Shown here: positions 1 to 13,000 of the stretch, in pieces
How positions within the stretch are numbered: position 1 is the stretch's first letter
Layout: every line of letters starts with the position of its first letter
DNA from: Hippopus hippopus
Lineage: Eukaryota; Mollusca; Bivalvia; Cardiida; Cardiidae
DNA length: 64,000 bases
Direction of reading: 5' to 3'
Assembly: GCA_946811185.2 (NCBI GenBank)
Contig: OX328108.1
Span: 22,081,239-22,145,238, forward strand
The notes under the pieces: generated by a model
What the model was told of the DNA's origin: nothing
Databases searched by the model: none
The model's input: the letters and a program-made list of their open reading frames with translations, nothing else
Program-made: the position numbers and the translations under genes

Positions 1-131
1 AAACACTTACAATTCTTAAAAGTCTACATATTTTGCTTGTTTGGTAAAGAGTTAATGGGAAAAGTACAGTCATTTTACAGCCAATGAAGATTTGATAATG
101 AGATTTTTTTGGAAAATGGAGCATTTTCTAT

Positions 132-345
132 AACCCTTTACCACACAGTCATGAGTTAATGACCTAAGGAAGTACGCTTTTGAAAATATTGTGAGGAAGA
201 TTAGAAAATGCTGGTTACCAGCATTTTGTCCTTTTCCCACAATGTTTTCTACAGTATGAAAGACAAGTTCCATCATTTCAGCTACAATTAAATTATCGTC
301 CGCAAAATATTCAATTTTTGTCACTTGGTAAAAAATTAACGATAT
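132..345 (-). mobile_element. MITE-A copy, diverged
   Basis: It has an ACCCTTTACCACACA left end, the hairpin around AATGCTGGTTACCAGCATT, and a GGTAAAAAATTAA right end. It lies upstream of the first visible enzyme exon. Confidence 0.75.
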
Positions 346-399
346 TTTGTCTTGTTGTTAAACCATTTCTTTCGATATCCTTCTGTGTCAAAAGCTTTG

Positions 400-500
400 C
401 TCTGGTGAAACCCTGGACAAGCATGCATAAGAGAGCTGTTGCAGTGATATGACTAAAATAATGTTGCAAACATTGTAAACCACCATTCAGTCAATCAGTT
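400..500 (+). mobile_element. SINE 3' fragment
   Basis: The segment has the 3' body of the tRNA-headed SINEs (GATATGACTAAAATAATGTTG, then CATTCAGTCAATCAGTTG). The tRNA head is missing. Confidence 0.6.
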
Positions 501-635
501 GAACCAATTCTATTTATAGGTAGTGATTTTCATCTGGAGTATTGGCTTAATCTAACCCAAATTTGCAAATCTGTATTGGTAATGTTTGCTTCATTGTTAA
601 GTTACTAATTTGTCTTCTTCTAAGATTTGGCTCGT

Positions 636-820
636 ACTCAACAACTATTCTTGAGAACATTCTTAGTCTTATATCCAAGAATTTTCTAAGTCTGAAAGTA
701 ACACATGTACCCTCTGATTGGCTAAACCAAATGGTATAGTCAATTAGAAATTGTTTCACTTTCCAAATCCATATTTAGACCAAGAATGCTCTGAAGAATG
801 TTTGGTAAACACAGACCCTG
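636..820. mobile_element. MITE-H copy (CTGATTGGCTAAACCAAATGG palindrome)
   Basis: The arms read ATTCTTAGTCTTATATCCAAG and their inverted counterpart around a CTGATTGGCTAAACCAAATGG centre. The same element recurs at 3884, 44178 and 47305. Confidence 0.6.
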
Positions 821-918
821 TTATTCTAAGATTTCTGCTGTAACATTAATTCTGCTGTTTGATCCTCTCTCATTTGGACCTATGCAGTAGCAGTAGATAT
901 TGTTCTCTGTTTTTAAAG

Positions 919-1025
919 GCTAGACCAATCACAACTATAGATCAGGAAACAGAGGAAGATCTCATTCACGAATTTGACAGTCCATTGGTGACTGGTACTG
1001 AGCGTATAACCTTAGGGAATATAGG
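919..1025 (+). CDS. Enzyme gene, first visible exon
   Basis: The exon follows an AAAG acceptor and ends before a GTATGT donor in phase 2. It encodes ARPITTIDQETEEDL and onward. ARPIT is the usual C-terminal end of the ATP-grasp domain in PEP synthases, usually preceded by LLQ, so an upstream exon off-window should end there. Confidence 0.85.
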
Positions 1026-4000
1026 GTATGTGTCACTGTATATTGTCTGAAAGTAGTGAATGAATGACACAATAGAATATAGCTTATGTATTACAACCCA
1101 TTGCCTTAATCCTTTACTACCAACCTTGTTAGCACTGTCAGTAGGGTACAGTACTTGAGGATAGGGGTATCTGGTTCAAATCCCAAGCTTGACTAATTTC
1201 TTTCCAAGGATTGATGATAGTCATTGCAATATCATTCATCCCCTCCTCTCCTCTGATCATTGTTTTGAAGGCTGTTATGTGTGATGGCAGCTAGTGGCTT
1301 TGGAAGAATATTGTGTGAAAGCACTGGTTCAGGAAACTCTAGGAAAGAAGCATGGATCAGTATCAATGAAATTATGTTGAAAACAGCATTAAACACCATA
1401 CTAACAGACAACCATAACCTTTAACCAAAAAGTCCAGTGTTTTTACACCTTTGAATACATTATGGCAAAAGGAGAAAATGATGATAACCAGCATTTTCTC
1501 ACAATTTTTACTACCCTTTTTGAGACAAATTGAATCATTTAGCACATGTAATTTGTTGTTTACAAATGCTTTTGATTTTGAAGAGTCTAAAATATGCTTG
1601 TCTGGTAGAGGTTATCCCTTTACCAAACACAGTTTTAATGATCCTGAGAAAGAAGGCTTTTTGAAAACATTGTGGGAAAATGAGAAAATATTTGTAACCA
1701 CCATTTTCTCCTTTTCCCATATTGTTTTCCACCCATTCAAAGACAAATACCATCACATGAGTCATAAATTTTTTATCTGGAAGTGCTTTCACCTGGAACA
1801 AGTCTATAATAATGTTGTGCACTCTTTTTTTTTTTTTACTTTTTACCTGCTTTTTAATTTCATTTTTCTGCCCACACCTAACACAGACTGTACAATAAAA
1901 GATTGTCATCTTCACACTTGTTTCCATACTTTTAAAGAGTATGATTTTAATCCAAATGCACTTTAACATCTGCATTGCTTACTTTTTGCTGTTACTGAGC
2001 CTTTGAGGAATTGCAATATTTTTCCAAAGAAGAATGATTAATATTGTTTTGTCCAGTTAACAAATGATCCTATGTTTTTTAGAACCCTGAGGGAATAGGC
2101 TATTGAAAACATCATGGGCGAAGGAGTAAATGCTAAAACTTGTTTCAAAGACCAATCCCAGTATCTTTTAAGTTACTTTAGAGTAATTATTGGCAAAAAT
2201 CTTGAAAATTAGATAAAAACTTAAATTTTTGTTGTCTGATAAGGAGTTGATGCTTTAAGAGTTGTCTAAGACAAAGAAATCAATTTCCAAATTTCAGTGA
2301 AATGATGCCAGGATGTGTAACTCCACTAACCTATTCTTTATTCAGAAAGGCAATAGATTATGGAACATGTGTAAGTATGGGTAAATATATGTTATACATA
2401 TGTATAACATGGATAAATATCTTGCTTTTTACCAGAGCTGCAGATAGAGGTAGTGATTTTGATTTCAAAATTGACAATTTGAATTATTCTCCACTAAACC
2501 CTATGTTGTGGATACTCATTAGAATCGTCTCATCGAGATGATTCTAATGAGTACCCACAACATAGGATTTTAAAGAGAAATAATGACTTTGATATACCAT
2601 CACTCCCTCTTATCTGGAGCTCTGTTTTTACCTAAAAAGGGATTGCTTTTTATGTTCACAGAATATGGACTTGTTAACCCTTTACCACACAATTATGCAT
2701 TTTAATGACCTCGAAAGAGAAGGCTTTTGAAAATATTGTAAGATAAGGAGAAAATGCTGGAAACTGGGGTTTGTCCTTTTCTAACAATGTTCTCTACCCT
2801 ATCAAATACAGAAATCATCGTTTCAGCTATGTTTCATTTGTCATCTGCACAGACTTTCAATTTTTGTCTATTCCAAAAGTTTGTAGTGTGGTAAAGAGTT
2901 CACTCCAAAAATCCTGTGTTTTTAAGACTCTGAGGGAGTAGCATTTTGAAAGGTCATCGGAAAAGGAAAAAATGCTAGAGACCAGCATAATGATTTCTAC
3001 CATTTTATGGTCAAATCTAATCATGTGTGCGAAAGTTATTTGTTGTATGTAAGTGTGTTCAGTCTGGAAGAGCCTATTCTTTTGTTGCTGAACCCTTACC
3101 ACACAGTCTTGAGTTCTAACACACCTAAGGAAGAAAGCCTTTGAAAAGATTGTTGGAAAATGAGAATATGCTGGTAACCAGCTTTACCTTTCCAAAATCA
3201 GATTTCAATGTTTGAGTAACATTTATTTCGTTGTCTGCAAATACATGTACTTTCATTTAACACATGTTCAAAATTTTGTCATGTGATAAAGCAGAGCTCC
3301 AGGTAAGAGAGAGTGATGGTATTCTAAATCCATTATATCTCTTCCAAACCCTATGTTGTGGATACTCATTAGAATTGTGTTGATGAGATGATTCTAATGA
3401 GTACCCATAACATGGGGTTTAGTGGAGAATAATTAATATATTTTCAATTTTGAAATCAAAATCACTCTCTCTATCTTGAGCTCTGGTAAAGAGTTAATAG
3501 ATGAAGTATGACACCTCTGGACTAGAAAATGATATTGTTATATCTGAATATCAGCCTTTGACTATGTAATAAAATACACAGGAACTGGACAGGGACGCTG
3601 AAATTTACTTTGTATGTAGTGTTATCTTGTTATATCATTTTAAGAGGAGTTTGTAAAAGAATCTTATTATGGACTGTAAATGCCGCTTTACACTTGTTTT
3701 TTCTATGAGTAAGTGAGACTTTACTTCTGTTAATACACATATAGAATGATAAAGATCGAACTGTCTTATGGTTTCAGGCATTCTTAATTGCTCTGGGTGG
3801 GGGACGGATTATGAAGTATGCCTCAAAGAGCCTGTGCATCTTTTGTGGAAGACTGTTTTTGAATATGACAGTAAGTTGTCCTGAATTCGTATTCACCAAC
3901 CATTCTTAATTTGATTTTAAGTCTTATTCTAGATTAAGAAAGTAACACAACCTCTAATTATCTTAACCAGATGGTTCAGCTAATCAGATGTTGCGTTACT

Positions 4001-7000
4001 TTCAAATTTAGAAAATTCTTGGAAAGAAGACTAAAAGTTTTCTTAAGAATGGTTTGTTCTACTTGGCTATTTTGTCTCGTAGTTCTTGGTTAGTTGGAGC
4101 AAAGTTTGGTAGCTATGTCAGTACTGTACAGGGCTTTTCATCCAGGATTAGTTGGTTTGATTACCAGCTAGGTATAATTTTTGCCATGTATTGGTGATGG
4201 CCATTGTGACAGAATTCAATGCTGTCTCACCCCTGAACATTCTTTTCCTGATTATTGAGTGGGAAAGCAGCCAGTGGCCTGGAAAGAATATGCAATGTAC
4301 TGGTAAAAGAAACTGTAGAAAGTATAAACTTGTCCACTGACAGTATAACTGACAATATTTTTTAAATGATTTGGGGAACTGCATTATACAACAACTGCTT
4401 TTTTATATACATATGTAGCTTATTGCTCAGACTGCAAGCAACTCAGTTGTGTTCAAAAAGGAAGCTTTGGAGACCAACATTTTGGGAGAAATTCTGTACG
4501 ACCATACTCTGGAAAGGATTAAGTCATATGGATTTCAAAACAGGAGTCTTGTGTCTAGACTTGTGCGACTGTTTCTATTCTTCTATGTATGTATTACTTT
4601 AATTTTTTAAATTCTGCACTATTTTTTCACCCCTTTACCCAACAATCCTGAGTTTTAACAACTCTGAGGAAGAGGACTTTTGTGGGGAAGAGAGAAAATG
4701 CAGGTTACCAGCATTTTCTCTTTTTCCCACATTGTTTTCCACTCTTTCAAAGGCTAGTTGCGTCAGTTGAACCACATTTTATTATTTGTTGACTGCAAAT
4801 GCTTTTAATGTGGTTAAGTCTAAAAAGATGTCATCTATTAAAGAGTTAACATACTACAAACAAAACCTCTGAAACAAATCTGCGGCTTAAAAATTTGAAA
4901 AAAGACGTAAAATATTACTGATTTAATCTGAACAAAATATGAAAAATGAAAAGTATAAGATATGAATAATTAGTATGAACCAAGATTTGTCACATGAATA
5001 GGTGTAAAAACATGGTGGCTGAACTAATTTTTCCTTTTGCTACAAAGTTTCCAAAAGTAGTTTATGGCTGCCTCCCAAAAACTTGGCTGCTGGAGGTGAC
5101 ATCTTTACTGTTTACCAAAAGATCTTGAGTAAGGTGTTGCCAGCATTTTTGTAAGAATGTTTACTACTTTATCATAAATTTGCCAAGTCCTGGTAGTGCA
5201 GTTGATAGTGTACAGGAACAGGGGGTTGCTGGTTCGAATCCCCAGTTCAGCCAATTTCATCCCAAGGATTGATGATAGTCATTGCAGGAAAATTCATTCC
5301 GCTCTCACCCTTGATCACAGTTTGGGAAGGATATTGTGCAAAGTAGTGGTGAAAGAAATTCTTGGAGAGCATGGATAGTTTTGCTGGCCGCCGCAATACA
5401 ACTGGTATATACATGTAGTTGAAAATGGTTAAATATCATATAATCAGTCAATCAATCACAAATTTCTACTTAGAAACCATCTTTTGATTTGTCATTTTCA
5501 AATAATTCAGTATTAGTTGTTTTCATCAATATTGGTGAGTTCTGATTGGCTGAAATTTTTGTTTCATAGCTCCATGAAAAAGAAAATTCTGCTTTTGCTG
5601 TCAGTCTAATGTAAACAAACATGTATACGAGATCTCAGAATGTTTTTCTGTCTAATTTATATTGAGTCCAAAGTTCAAATGCTAGCTAAGTTTATTTTCT
5701 TTTAATATCACAACTTGAAAAAAAAAAATATCCAACACTAAATTCTAAGAGAGAACTTCCAACTCACTGTCAGTTTACTGGGTACGAATTATCAAATTTT
5801 CAACTTACTTCCAGCGAATTTGATCTACACTTCTGATAATAGATCAACTAAATCTGCAATGTTCCTTGATATGATGACCTCATAAATTACACATTTTCTT
5901 ACATCATGAATGAGCTGCTTTACTGTGTTATGAAATACTATTGAAATGGATATCTAAATTAGAAAATGCAATGTTGGATGTACAAAAAAAAAGTTTATAT
6001 TTAGGTTTGTTTATGTGCATAGTTTTTGTCTGTGATATTGAATAAGGAATGAAGAGAATTGTTTGTTTTCATGGAGGTATGAAAAAAAATCCCTAAACAC
6101 ACTTTTGTATGAAGCCGCAAAGTGGTGTCATATGGCCTGCAACATGCGAAAAGGGGCATTCGGACATTTGTGTAAAGTGTTGTTTAGGATCAGCCTGCGC
6201 ACTCCGCGCAGGCTGATCCGAAACAACACTTTCCGTTTTTATGTAATTTTCTGTTTTGCGCAAGTTTACTGTAGCACAAAATCTAATGTAGTCGTAAAGT
6301 GCCGTCTTGGATTAGCCTGCGCGGACTGCGCAGGCTGATCCGAGACGACACTTTACGCAAATGTCCGAATGCACCTTTTCGCGTGTTGCAAGCCATATAG
6401 TGTGATAAAGGGTTTTGTTTTATATCTCCATGAAAACTAAATAGAAATTCTCTTCATTCCTTAAATCCACTTTATTTTGACTAATGTAATTTTTTTTTTT
6501 GTTTGACTGATAAAGAGTTAAACATATTCAAAATGAGTTACAAAAAAAAGGCAAATAAATTTTCTACATTATATTATCTGGAAAACAATGCACCATATGA
6601 ACCCTTTTAACTCTACTAAATTACAAATTTTTAGGCTTGTCCAAATTGAAAACATTTGCAGATGACAAATTTAATTTTATTCAAATGATAATGATTTGCC
6701 TTTCCAAGGGTAGAAAGCATTAAGTGAAACAGATAAAATGCTGGTTACCAGCATTTCTTCCTTTTCCCACTATGTTTTCAAAAGCCTTCTTTCGAGGGAT
6801 CATTAAAACTCAGGATTGTGTAGCAAAAGGTTAAGGCCAATAGCTAAAGAAGGGGCTGTTTGAAAAGCAAAGATCAAGATCAGGCTGAACAGAACATGTA
6901 GACTGATCTTGGATTTAAATTGTTTATTTTTTGAAGTTTAGCTTATATGATGATCCGTCTGGTGTTTAATGGATTGTATTTTCGGACAATGAGAAAAAAA

Positions 7001-10000
7001 ACTGCATTTTCTCCTTTGCCTGGAATGTTTTGACCCTTTCTTTATCAAATGAAAATTCTCTCATTTAAGCTACCTTTGATTTGTCATCTTCAAAGGCTTT
7101 AAAATTGGAGAATTCCTAAAATTCGTTTTCTGGTAAAGGGTTAGGGAACATGTGGTCTTCTTGTTAACATATTGGTGCTCTCTACATTTATTTGTGAATT
7201 CTAAACCCAAAAAAATCTGCATCTGGGTTGTTATAATTCTTTTCCTTACATGACAGGAGAGTAAGCAAAGGGTAAAAATAGCTGATTCATGGGAAGAGAA
7301 GTTAAAGACATACAATGTGGGCCCACAGTGCATCACAGCTAAAGATTTGTATGATGAAATACAACGGAAATTACCAGAGTATTTTGAGGTGAATGATGAT
7401 TTCGTAGGTGAAAACTGTTGTAACAACCTCAGAAAATTAGACTTCGAAGACATTATGGGAAAAAGAGAAAAAGCTGATAACCTGCATTTTCTCTTCTTTT
7501 CCCACAATGTTTTAAACCTGTCCCAATATGAATCCTGTCATTTAACTCTTTACCACACAATCCCGACTTTTAACGACCCTGTGAAAGAAGGCTTTGGAAA
7601 ACATTGTGGGAAAAGGAGAAAATGCTGGTAACCAGCATTTTCTCCTTTTCCCCACAATGTTTTCTACCCTATCAAAATCAAATTTTGTCATTTTGTCGTC
7701 TGCAAATGCTTTCAGTTTGGAAAAGTCTAGAATTTGGATGAGTATAAACTTTTGGTGTTTGGTAAAGGGTTAAAGTGTCCCGTGGCAAAAATCTGGAGTC
7801 AAATCAGGTGGTGTGGACCCTGGTGCAAAATTTTGCATTTACTCTGACTCTCCAGTACTTGCCCTTTGGAAGGAGATATTTGTCTGTAGCATAATAGAGG
7901 TGTATTGCCAGTAAAGAAATAGAGGAGAATCAACTGGTTGGGTATGATATTAAAAATCTGTCATTAGAATGGGGTGTGATGCGGTTGAAAATCGAGTCCC
8001 AAGGGTGAATTATTTAATCGCATCAAACCCCATTTGAGTGACAGTTTTTGATACTACACACAACCAGTTGATTATTCTATTTATTATATTCCAGATTCAC
8101 CCCTTGTTTTCTAATATTTATCAAGAATGGTACCAAGAACTTTCCTTTATAAATACAGTACTTATCTATTTTTGGCAGAACAATGTGTTTGATTTGCATG
8201 AAATAATCCCTTATCAAACAATCCCAACTTTGAACAACCATGATAAAGAAGACTTTTGAAAACATTGTCGGAAAAGGAGAAAATGCTGGATACCAGCATT
8301 TTCTCATTTTTCCCAAAATGTTTATATCCTATCAAAGACAGCTTCCACAATTTTAGCCACATTTACTTTGTTGTCTGCATATGCTTCAGGTTTAGACAAG
8401 TCTAAAATTTTGTTGTGAGGTAAAGGGTTGAAATCATTTTCAGACAAAGAGCTAAATGTGGCTTTTAACCCTTTACCAAACAATCCCTGGTTTTTACGAC
8501 CCTGAGATAAAAGCCTTTTGAAAACATTGTGGGAAAAGGAGAAAATGCTTGTAACCAGCATTTTCTCCTTTTCCCACCATGTTTTCTATCCTGCTGGAAA
8601 CAAATTTCACTTTTTGAGTTACATTTATTTTGTCGTCTGCAAGTGCTTTCAATTTGGACCAGTCTAAAATTTTGTCGTTTGGTAAAGAGTTAATATGGGA
8701 TATGCATTTGAACAGATAGAACATAACAATTGTGGCAAAAGGAGTACTGTATTTTGCTTAAATTTTTGGACACCCAAAGTATTGGAACACCATTAAAAAT
8801 CGCGAAAATAATTATTTTTCATGACCCAAAGATTTGGGCCATGCTAAAAATTGCAAAGCAAGATCGGTATTTTTTTGTTCCAAAGAATTTGGACAGTGAA
8901 TATCTATTTAAAAAAAAAAATCTTTCAATCCATTTGATACCCTTTGTTTACAAGCATTCATTTTGCGCAGTTTCATTTCTATACACATAACGTCGTAAGC
9001 ATGCTTCCCAATCCTCCCGATTTCAGTGGGAGTTTCCCGATTCAAGACAAAAAACCTGATTACCTGACAGACTATTTTAAACCCCAATTCAAAAAGAAAT
9101 CCGATATAAGTGTAAAAAGGGTGTGATAAACTTGTACCCAAGCTACATAACGTATATATGTACATCCGAAGTTGATATAGAGTTGACACGCATGTATTTC
9201 ACAGTCAATTCACAGTCAATCGGGTTCATTGTTTATAAATAGAAATCAAGGTACAGTATTCTACTCTAGTGTAACCGAGGTTTATCGATCGACGAACCAA
9301 TCAAATTTGAGAATGGGCCGAGCAGGTACTTGTCAGAGTGGAATTTACCTCGTTCACCTCACGTAAGCAGGTAAAATATGTTGTGAATTTATCTACAAAC
9401 GCAAAATAGCAATCCTCATTGCGATCCCAGGATGCAGACAATAATGAGTGAAAAGTTAATCATCAATGAAAACAATGAGAAAAAGGGAAGTTTTAAACTC
9501 TTAGTGCACAAATTGACCGCTGGAATTCCAATCTGTCTAAAAATAGACCAACCTGCAAATGATCATAGGTTTATTGAAATCAATAACGTAGCAATATTTC
9601 AACGTCGGCAATATTCGACTGGTTAGCGGTCAGTGACTTGCAGTATGACGGCTTGTCTTGTCTGACCATAAGTTTTGGGACAGCTGACAAAATAATTATT
9701 TTTTGTAGACCTAAGTATTGGGACACGAAAAAAAAAATATTTTTTACTGTCCCAAAATTTAAGCAAAATATGGTATTTTCTCTTTTTCCTACAGTGTTTT
9801 CTAAAATCATCTTCTTTGTTGTTAAAACAAGGGATTGTTTGGTAAAGGGTTACCTTTTCTGAAATCATGTTTTTATTTTTGTTAACCCTGAGTAAGAAGG
9901 CTTTTGACAACATTGTTGGAAAAAGAGATTAGGCCACATTTCATCAGATGTCAATGAAAGCTTTCAATACGGACAAGTCTAAAACATTGTTTTCTGACAT

Positions 10001-13000
10001 GGAATAAAGACATGAAAACTCTAAAAATTTTCAAATGTGGGATTTGATTCATATAATTATATAACACATACTATATTTTTTTTCCTGCTATTTCATTGCA
10101 GGTATGGGAAACAACTATTATGAAAAGTTCCCTTAGTGGTAACATGAGTGCTTTGGTGATGGGTATCATATCTGGTGGGAATAATGGTATGACTGTTTGT
10201 GTGTGTGTGTCTGTCTGTCTGTCTATCTATCTGTCTCTGTGTGTGTGTCTGCCGGTTGTCCCACTTGTCTGTGTCTATATCTGTCTGTCTATGTGGTCCT
10301 GCATGGCTCAGTGGTAAAGTGTAGGACTCATGACCCGGAGGCCCAGGGTTCAAGCCTCCCTTGATCTACTGGACTTTTTGTGGCAGTGTACTTGGGTAGG
10401 CAATTCAGGGCCCTAGCCTAGTACTGGTGAAAGCTAGGAAATACATGGATGGGCTGTCGCCATGATATGACTGAAACAATGTTGAAAGCTGCGTAAAACA
10501 CTATTCAATCAATCAGTCTGTTTGTCCATCTGTGTGAGTGTACCTGCCTTTTGTCCCACCTGTCTGTCTGTATGTCAGTTCCTGCTTGTTTGCAATTTTT
10601 TCTACCTGAAATAGTGCCCGCTGTGTTGAATTGCTGTCTGTTTAGCTGTTTACTTGTGGCTTCCTTGATCTAATTTGCAGCAGATGAATTTCAAGATATC
10701 CTTAAAAAATATCAAACTGAATCAGTGTCTTAAATATGAATATAATTGTTGATCAAAACAACAACAGTAAAGAATCAGACTAGAAATTATTTGTAATAAG
10801 CCATTTCTCCCTATTGCCGCAATGTTTTAACTCCTTACCAAAGAACCCAGAGTGTTAGCGACCCAGAGGAAGAAGGCTTTGGAAAAATTGTGAGAAAAGG
10901 AGAAAATGCTGGTAACAGCATTTTCTCTTTTTCCCACAATGTTTTCTATCCTATGATAGATGAATTTCATGTTTGAGTTACACTTAATTTGTTGTCTGCA
11001 AATGCTTTCAATTTGGACAGGGCTAAAATTTTGTCGTCTGGTAATGAGTAAAAAGATGGTCTGCTGCAAGACAAACATTCTGATAATTATGCAGGGGCTG
11101 TGCCTATGAAACTGAAGTTCATCCTGAGCTGAGTTTGTGGTCACCTTTTAAGTTCATTACTGCTGCAGACAGGAAATTTTAGAAAAGAAAAAAATAGACA
11201 TCAATCTAAGGAGAAGAAAGAAGGAATTGCTCTGAAAGTTAACAATTTACTCCATAATCAAGCCTAGCGGCAGATAGTTGCTATTGTGGAATACCTCAGG
11301 TGCAGTTTTAACATGCATGTGTAGGTTTGGAATTTTGTAAAGCTGTGTAAACTTGGAAAATTTTTATTGAGGGTTGATTTAGAATATTCGGAGGTGTATG
11401 CCGCCTAAATGCATCACAGACTTTTTCAAGACCAGAGTATTTAGTCTGTGTAAACCAACCTATGTTTATGCAAATTGAATATGGGCAATCAGCACCATTT
11501 GACTTTAAAGTGGCAGTGGCATTGTGGAAAAGTAAGGAAAATGTTTATTTTAAATGTTTTAATGTCATAATCTAATGGCTATGACACTTGTTCTTTTAAA
11601 AGGTATGCTAAATTAGGTCATTCAGGTAAGTTTCGTCTGCATGGTGCTCATACTTTCACTCTCTCTTATTTGGTTATGTGACAGTCGGTCTCCTCCTCTC
11701 TGAGGTTATTCAGGATACGTCTCTATAGAAAGCACTGGGTTATAGTACCTGTGTTTTATGTAATTTCAGATCACAGCATCTTTGAATGGTAACTAAGGTT
11801 GCACTTTGTTTATATAGAGACTCTTACATATTTTTTGTACTTCATCTATGTAGCTTTTACAATACTACTACTACCACTACTGCTACTACTACTAATAATA
11901 ATATTACTACTACTAATAATAACAACAGTTATCACCACCAAAAACATCATCATCTTCAGCAGCAGCATCTGAACCACAATCATCATCATTATAACCAAGG
12001 CCACCATCATCACCATCATCACCATCATCATAAGAGCAGGTCTTTTTTTTTAAAGCCAAAAATCAAGTATGTGAGCTGTAAGAGAAATCACTTACTCAGG
12101 TAATTCTTACGTTTACTCACACACTGAATCCTTATTCATTGTGTAATCAATATTTTACAAGGGTTTGTTCATAGTACATGAATTGTAGTCTACAGCAAAT
12201 TCTTGTAGGTAATGACTTAAAGTAACAATAAAGGCCATAAGCAAACAAAGCGGGTGTTTAAATGCATTCAAATTTATATCATACCATTTAAAAGTACGGA
12301 AATTATTGTGAAGATGACGATCTGTCGTTGTTCGGTGGGTCCAAGTGTTAGTCGCAGACAGAGAAATCAGTTTCAAAACTAGGTTAAAACCTGCCAGGTA
12401 GCTGTCTTTTGTTTATTTTTTGCCTGATTTTAAAATTCTTTTTTCTGCCAGCGACTAACATACGGCCTGACCACACGATAACAGACAGTCATCTCCACAA
12501 TATTTTCCATACTTTTAAATGGTATGATTTAAATGCTTTGATATTTTGGCCTCTACTGGGCCTTTAACTCTTTTCCAAACAAGAACCTGTTAGACTTGTG
12601 CACCTAAAAGCTTTTGCAGGTAACACATCAAATGTAGGTTAAATGATACTATTTGTCTTTGCATACACAGAAAAAGATTTGGGGGGAAAAAAAGTAATTC
12701 AGGGTCCTTAGATTTTCTTCTTTTCCCAGAATGTCTTCAAAAACCATCTTCCTCACAGTTGATAAAACTAGTGACTGTTTGTTATTGGATTAATTCTTGT
12801 CCATATATAAAGCATATACGGACAACAAAATAAATGTGACTCATAAATTGAAATTTACTTTTGGAAGAGTGAAAAAACATTGTGGAAAAAGGAGAAAATG
12901 CTGGTTAACAGCATTTTCTCCTTTTCCAACAATGATTTCAAATGGCCTATATACCAGGGTCTGTGAAATTTGGGATTGTTTGGTATAGACTCAAACAAGC

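Noticed and set aside
1451..1966. 171-codon open frame
   Set aside because: It runs through two MITE-A copies and a MITE-C half; the translation follows the repeats, with no domain.
7389..7409. Later donor for the fifth visible enzyme exon
   Set aside because: Using it would leave phase 1 and break the frame into the exon at 10102.
9432..9626. 64-codon frame inside TIR element N
   Set aside because: No recognisable domain, no second copy to compare, and it lies in a non-autonomous element; too weak to call a gene.
11786..12103. Thr/Asn/His-rich frame
   Set aside because: Produced by the ACT/CAT trinucleotide repeat.
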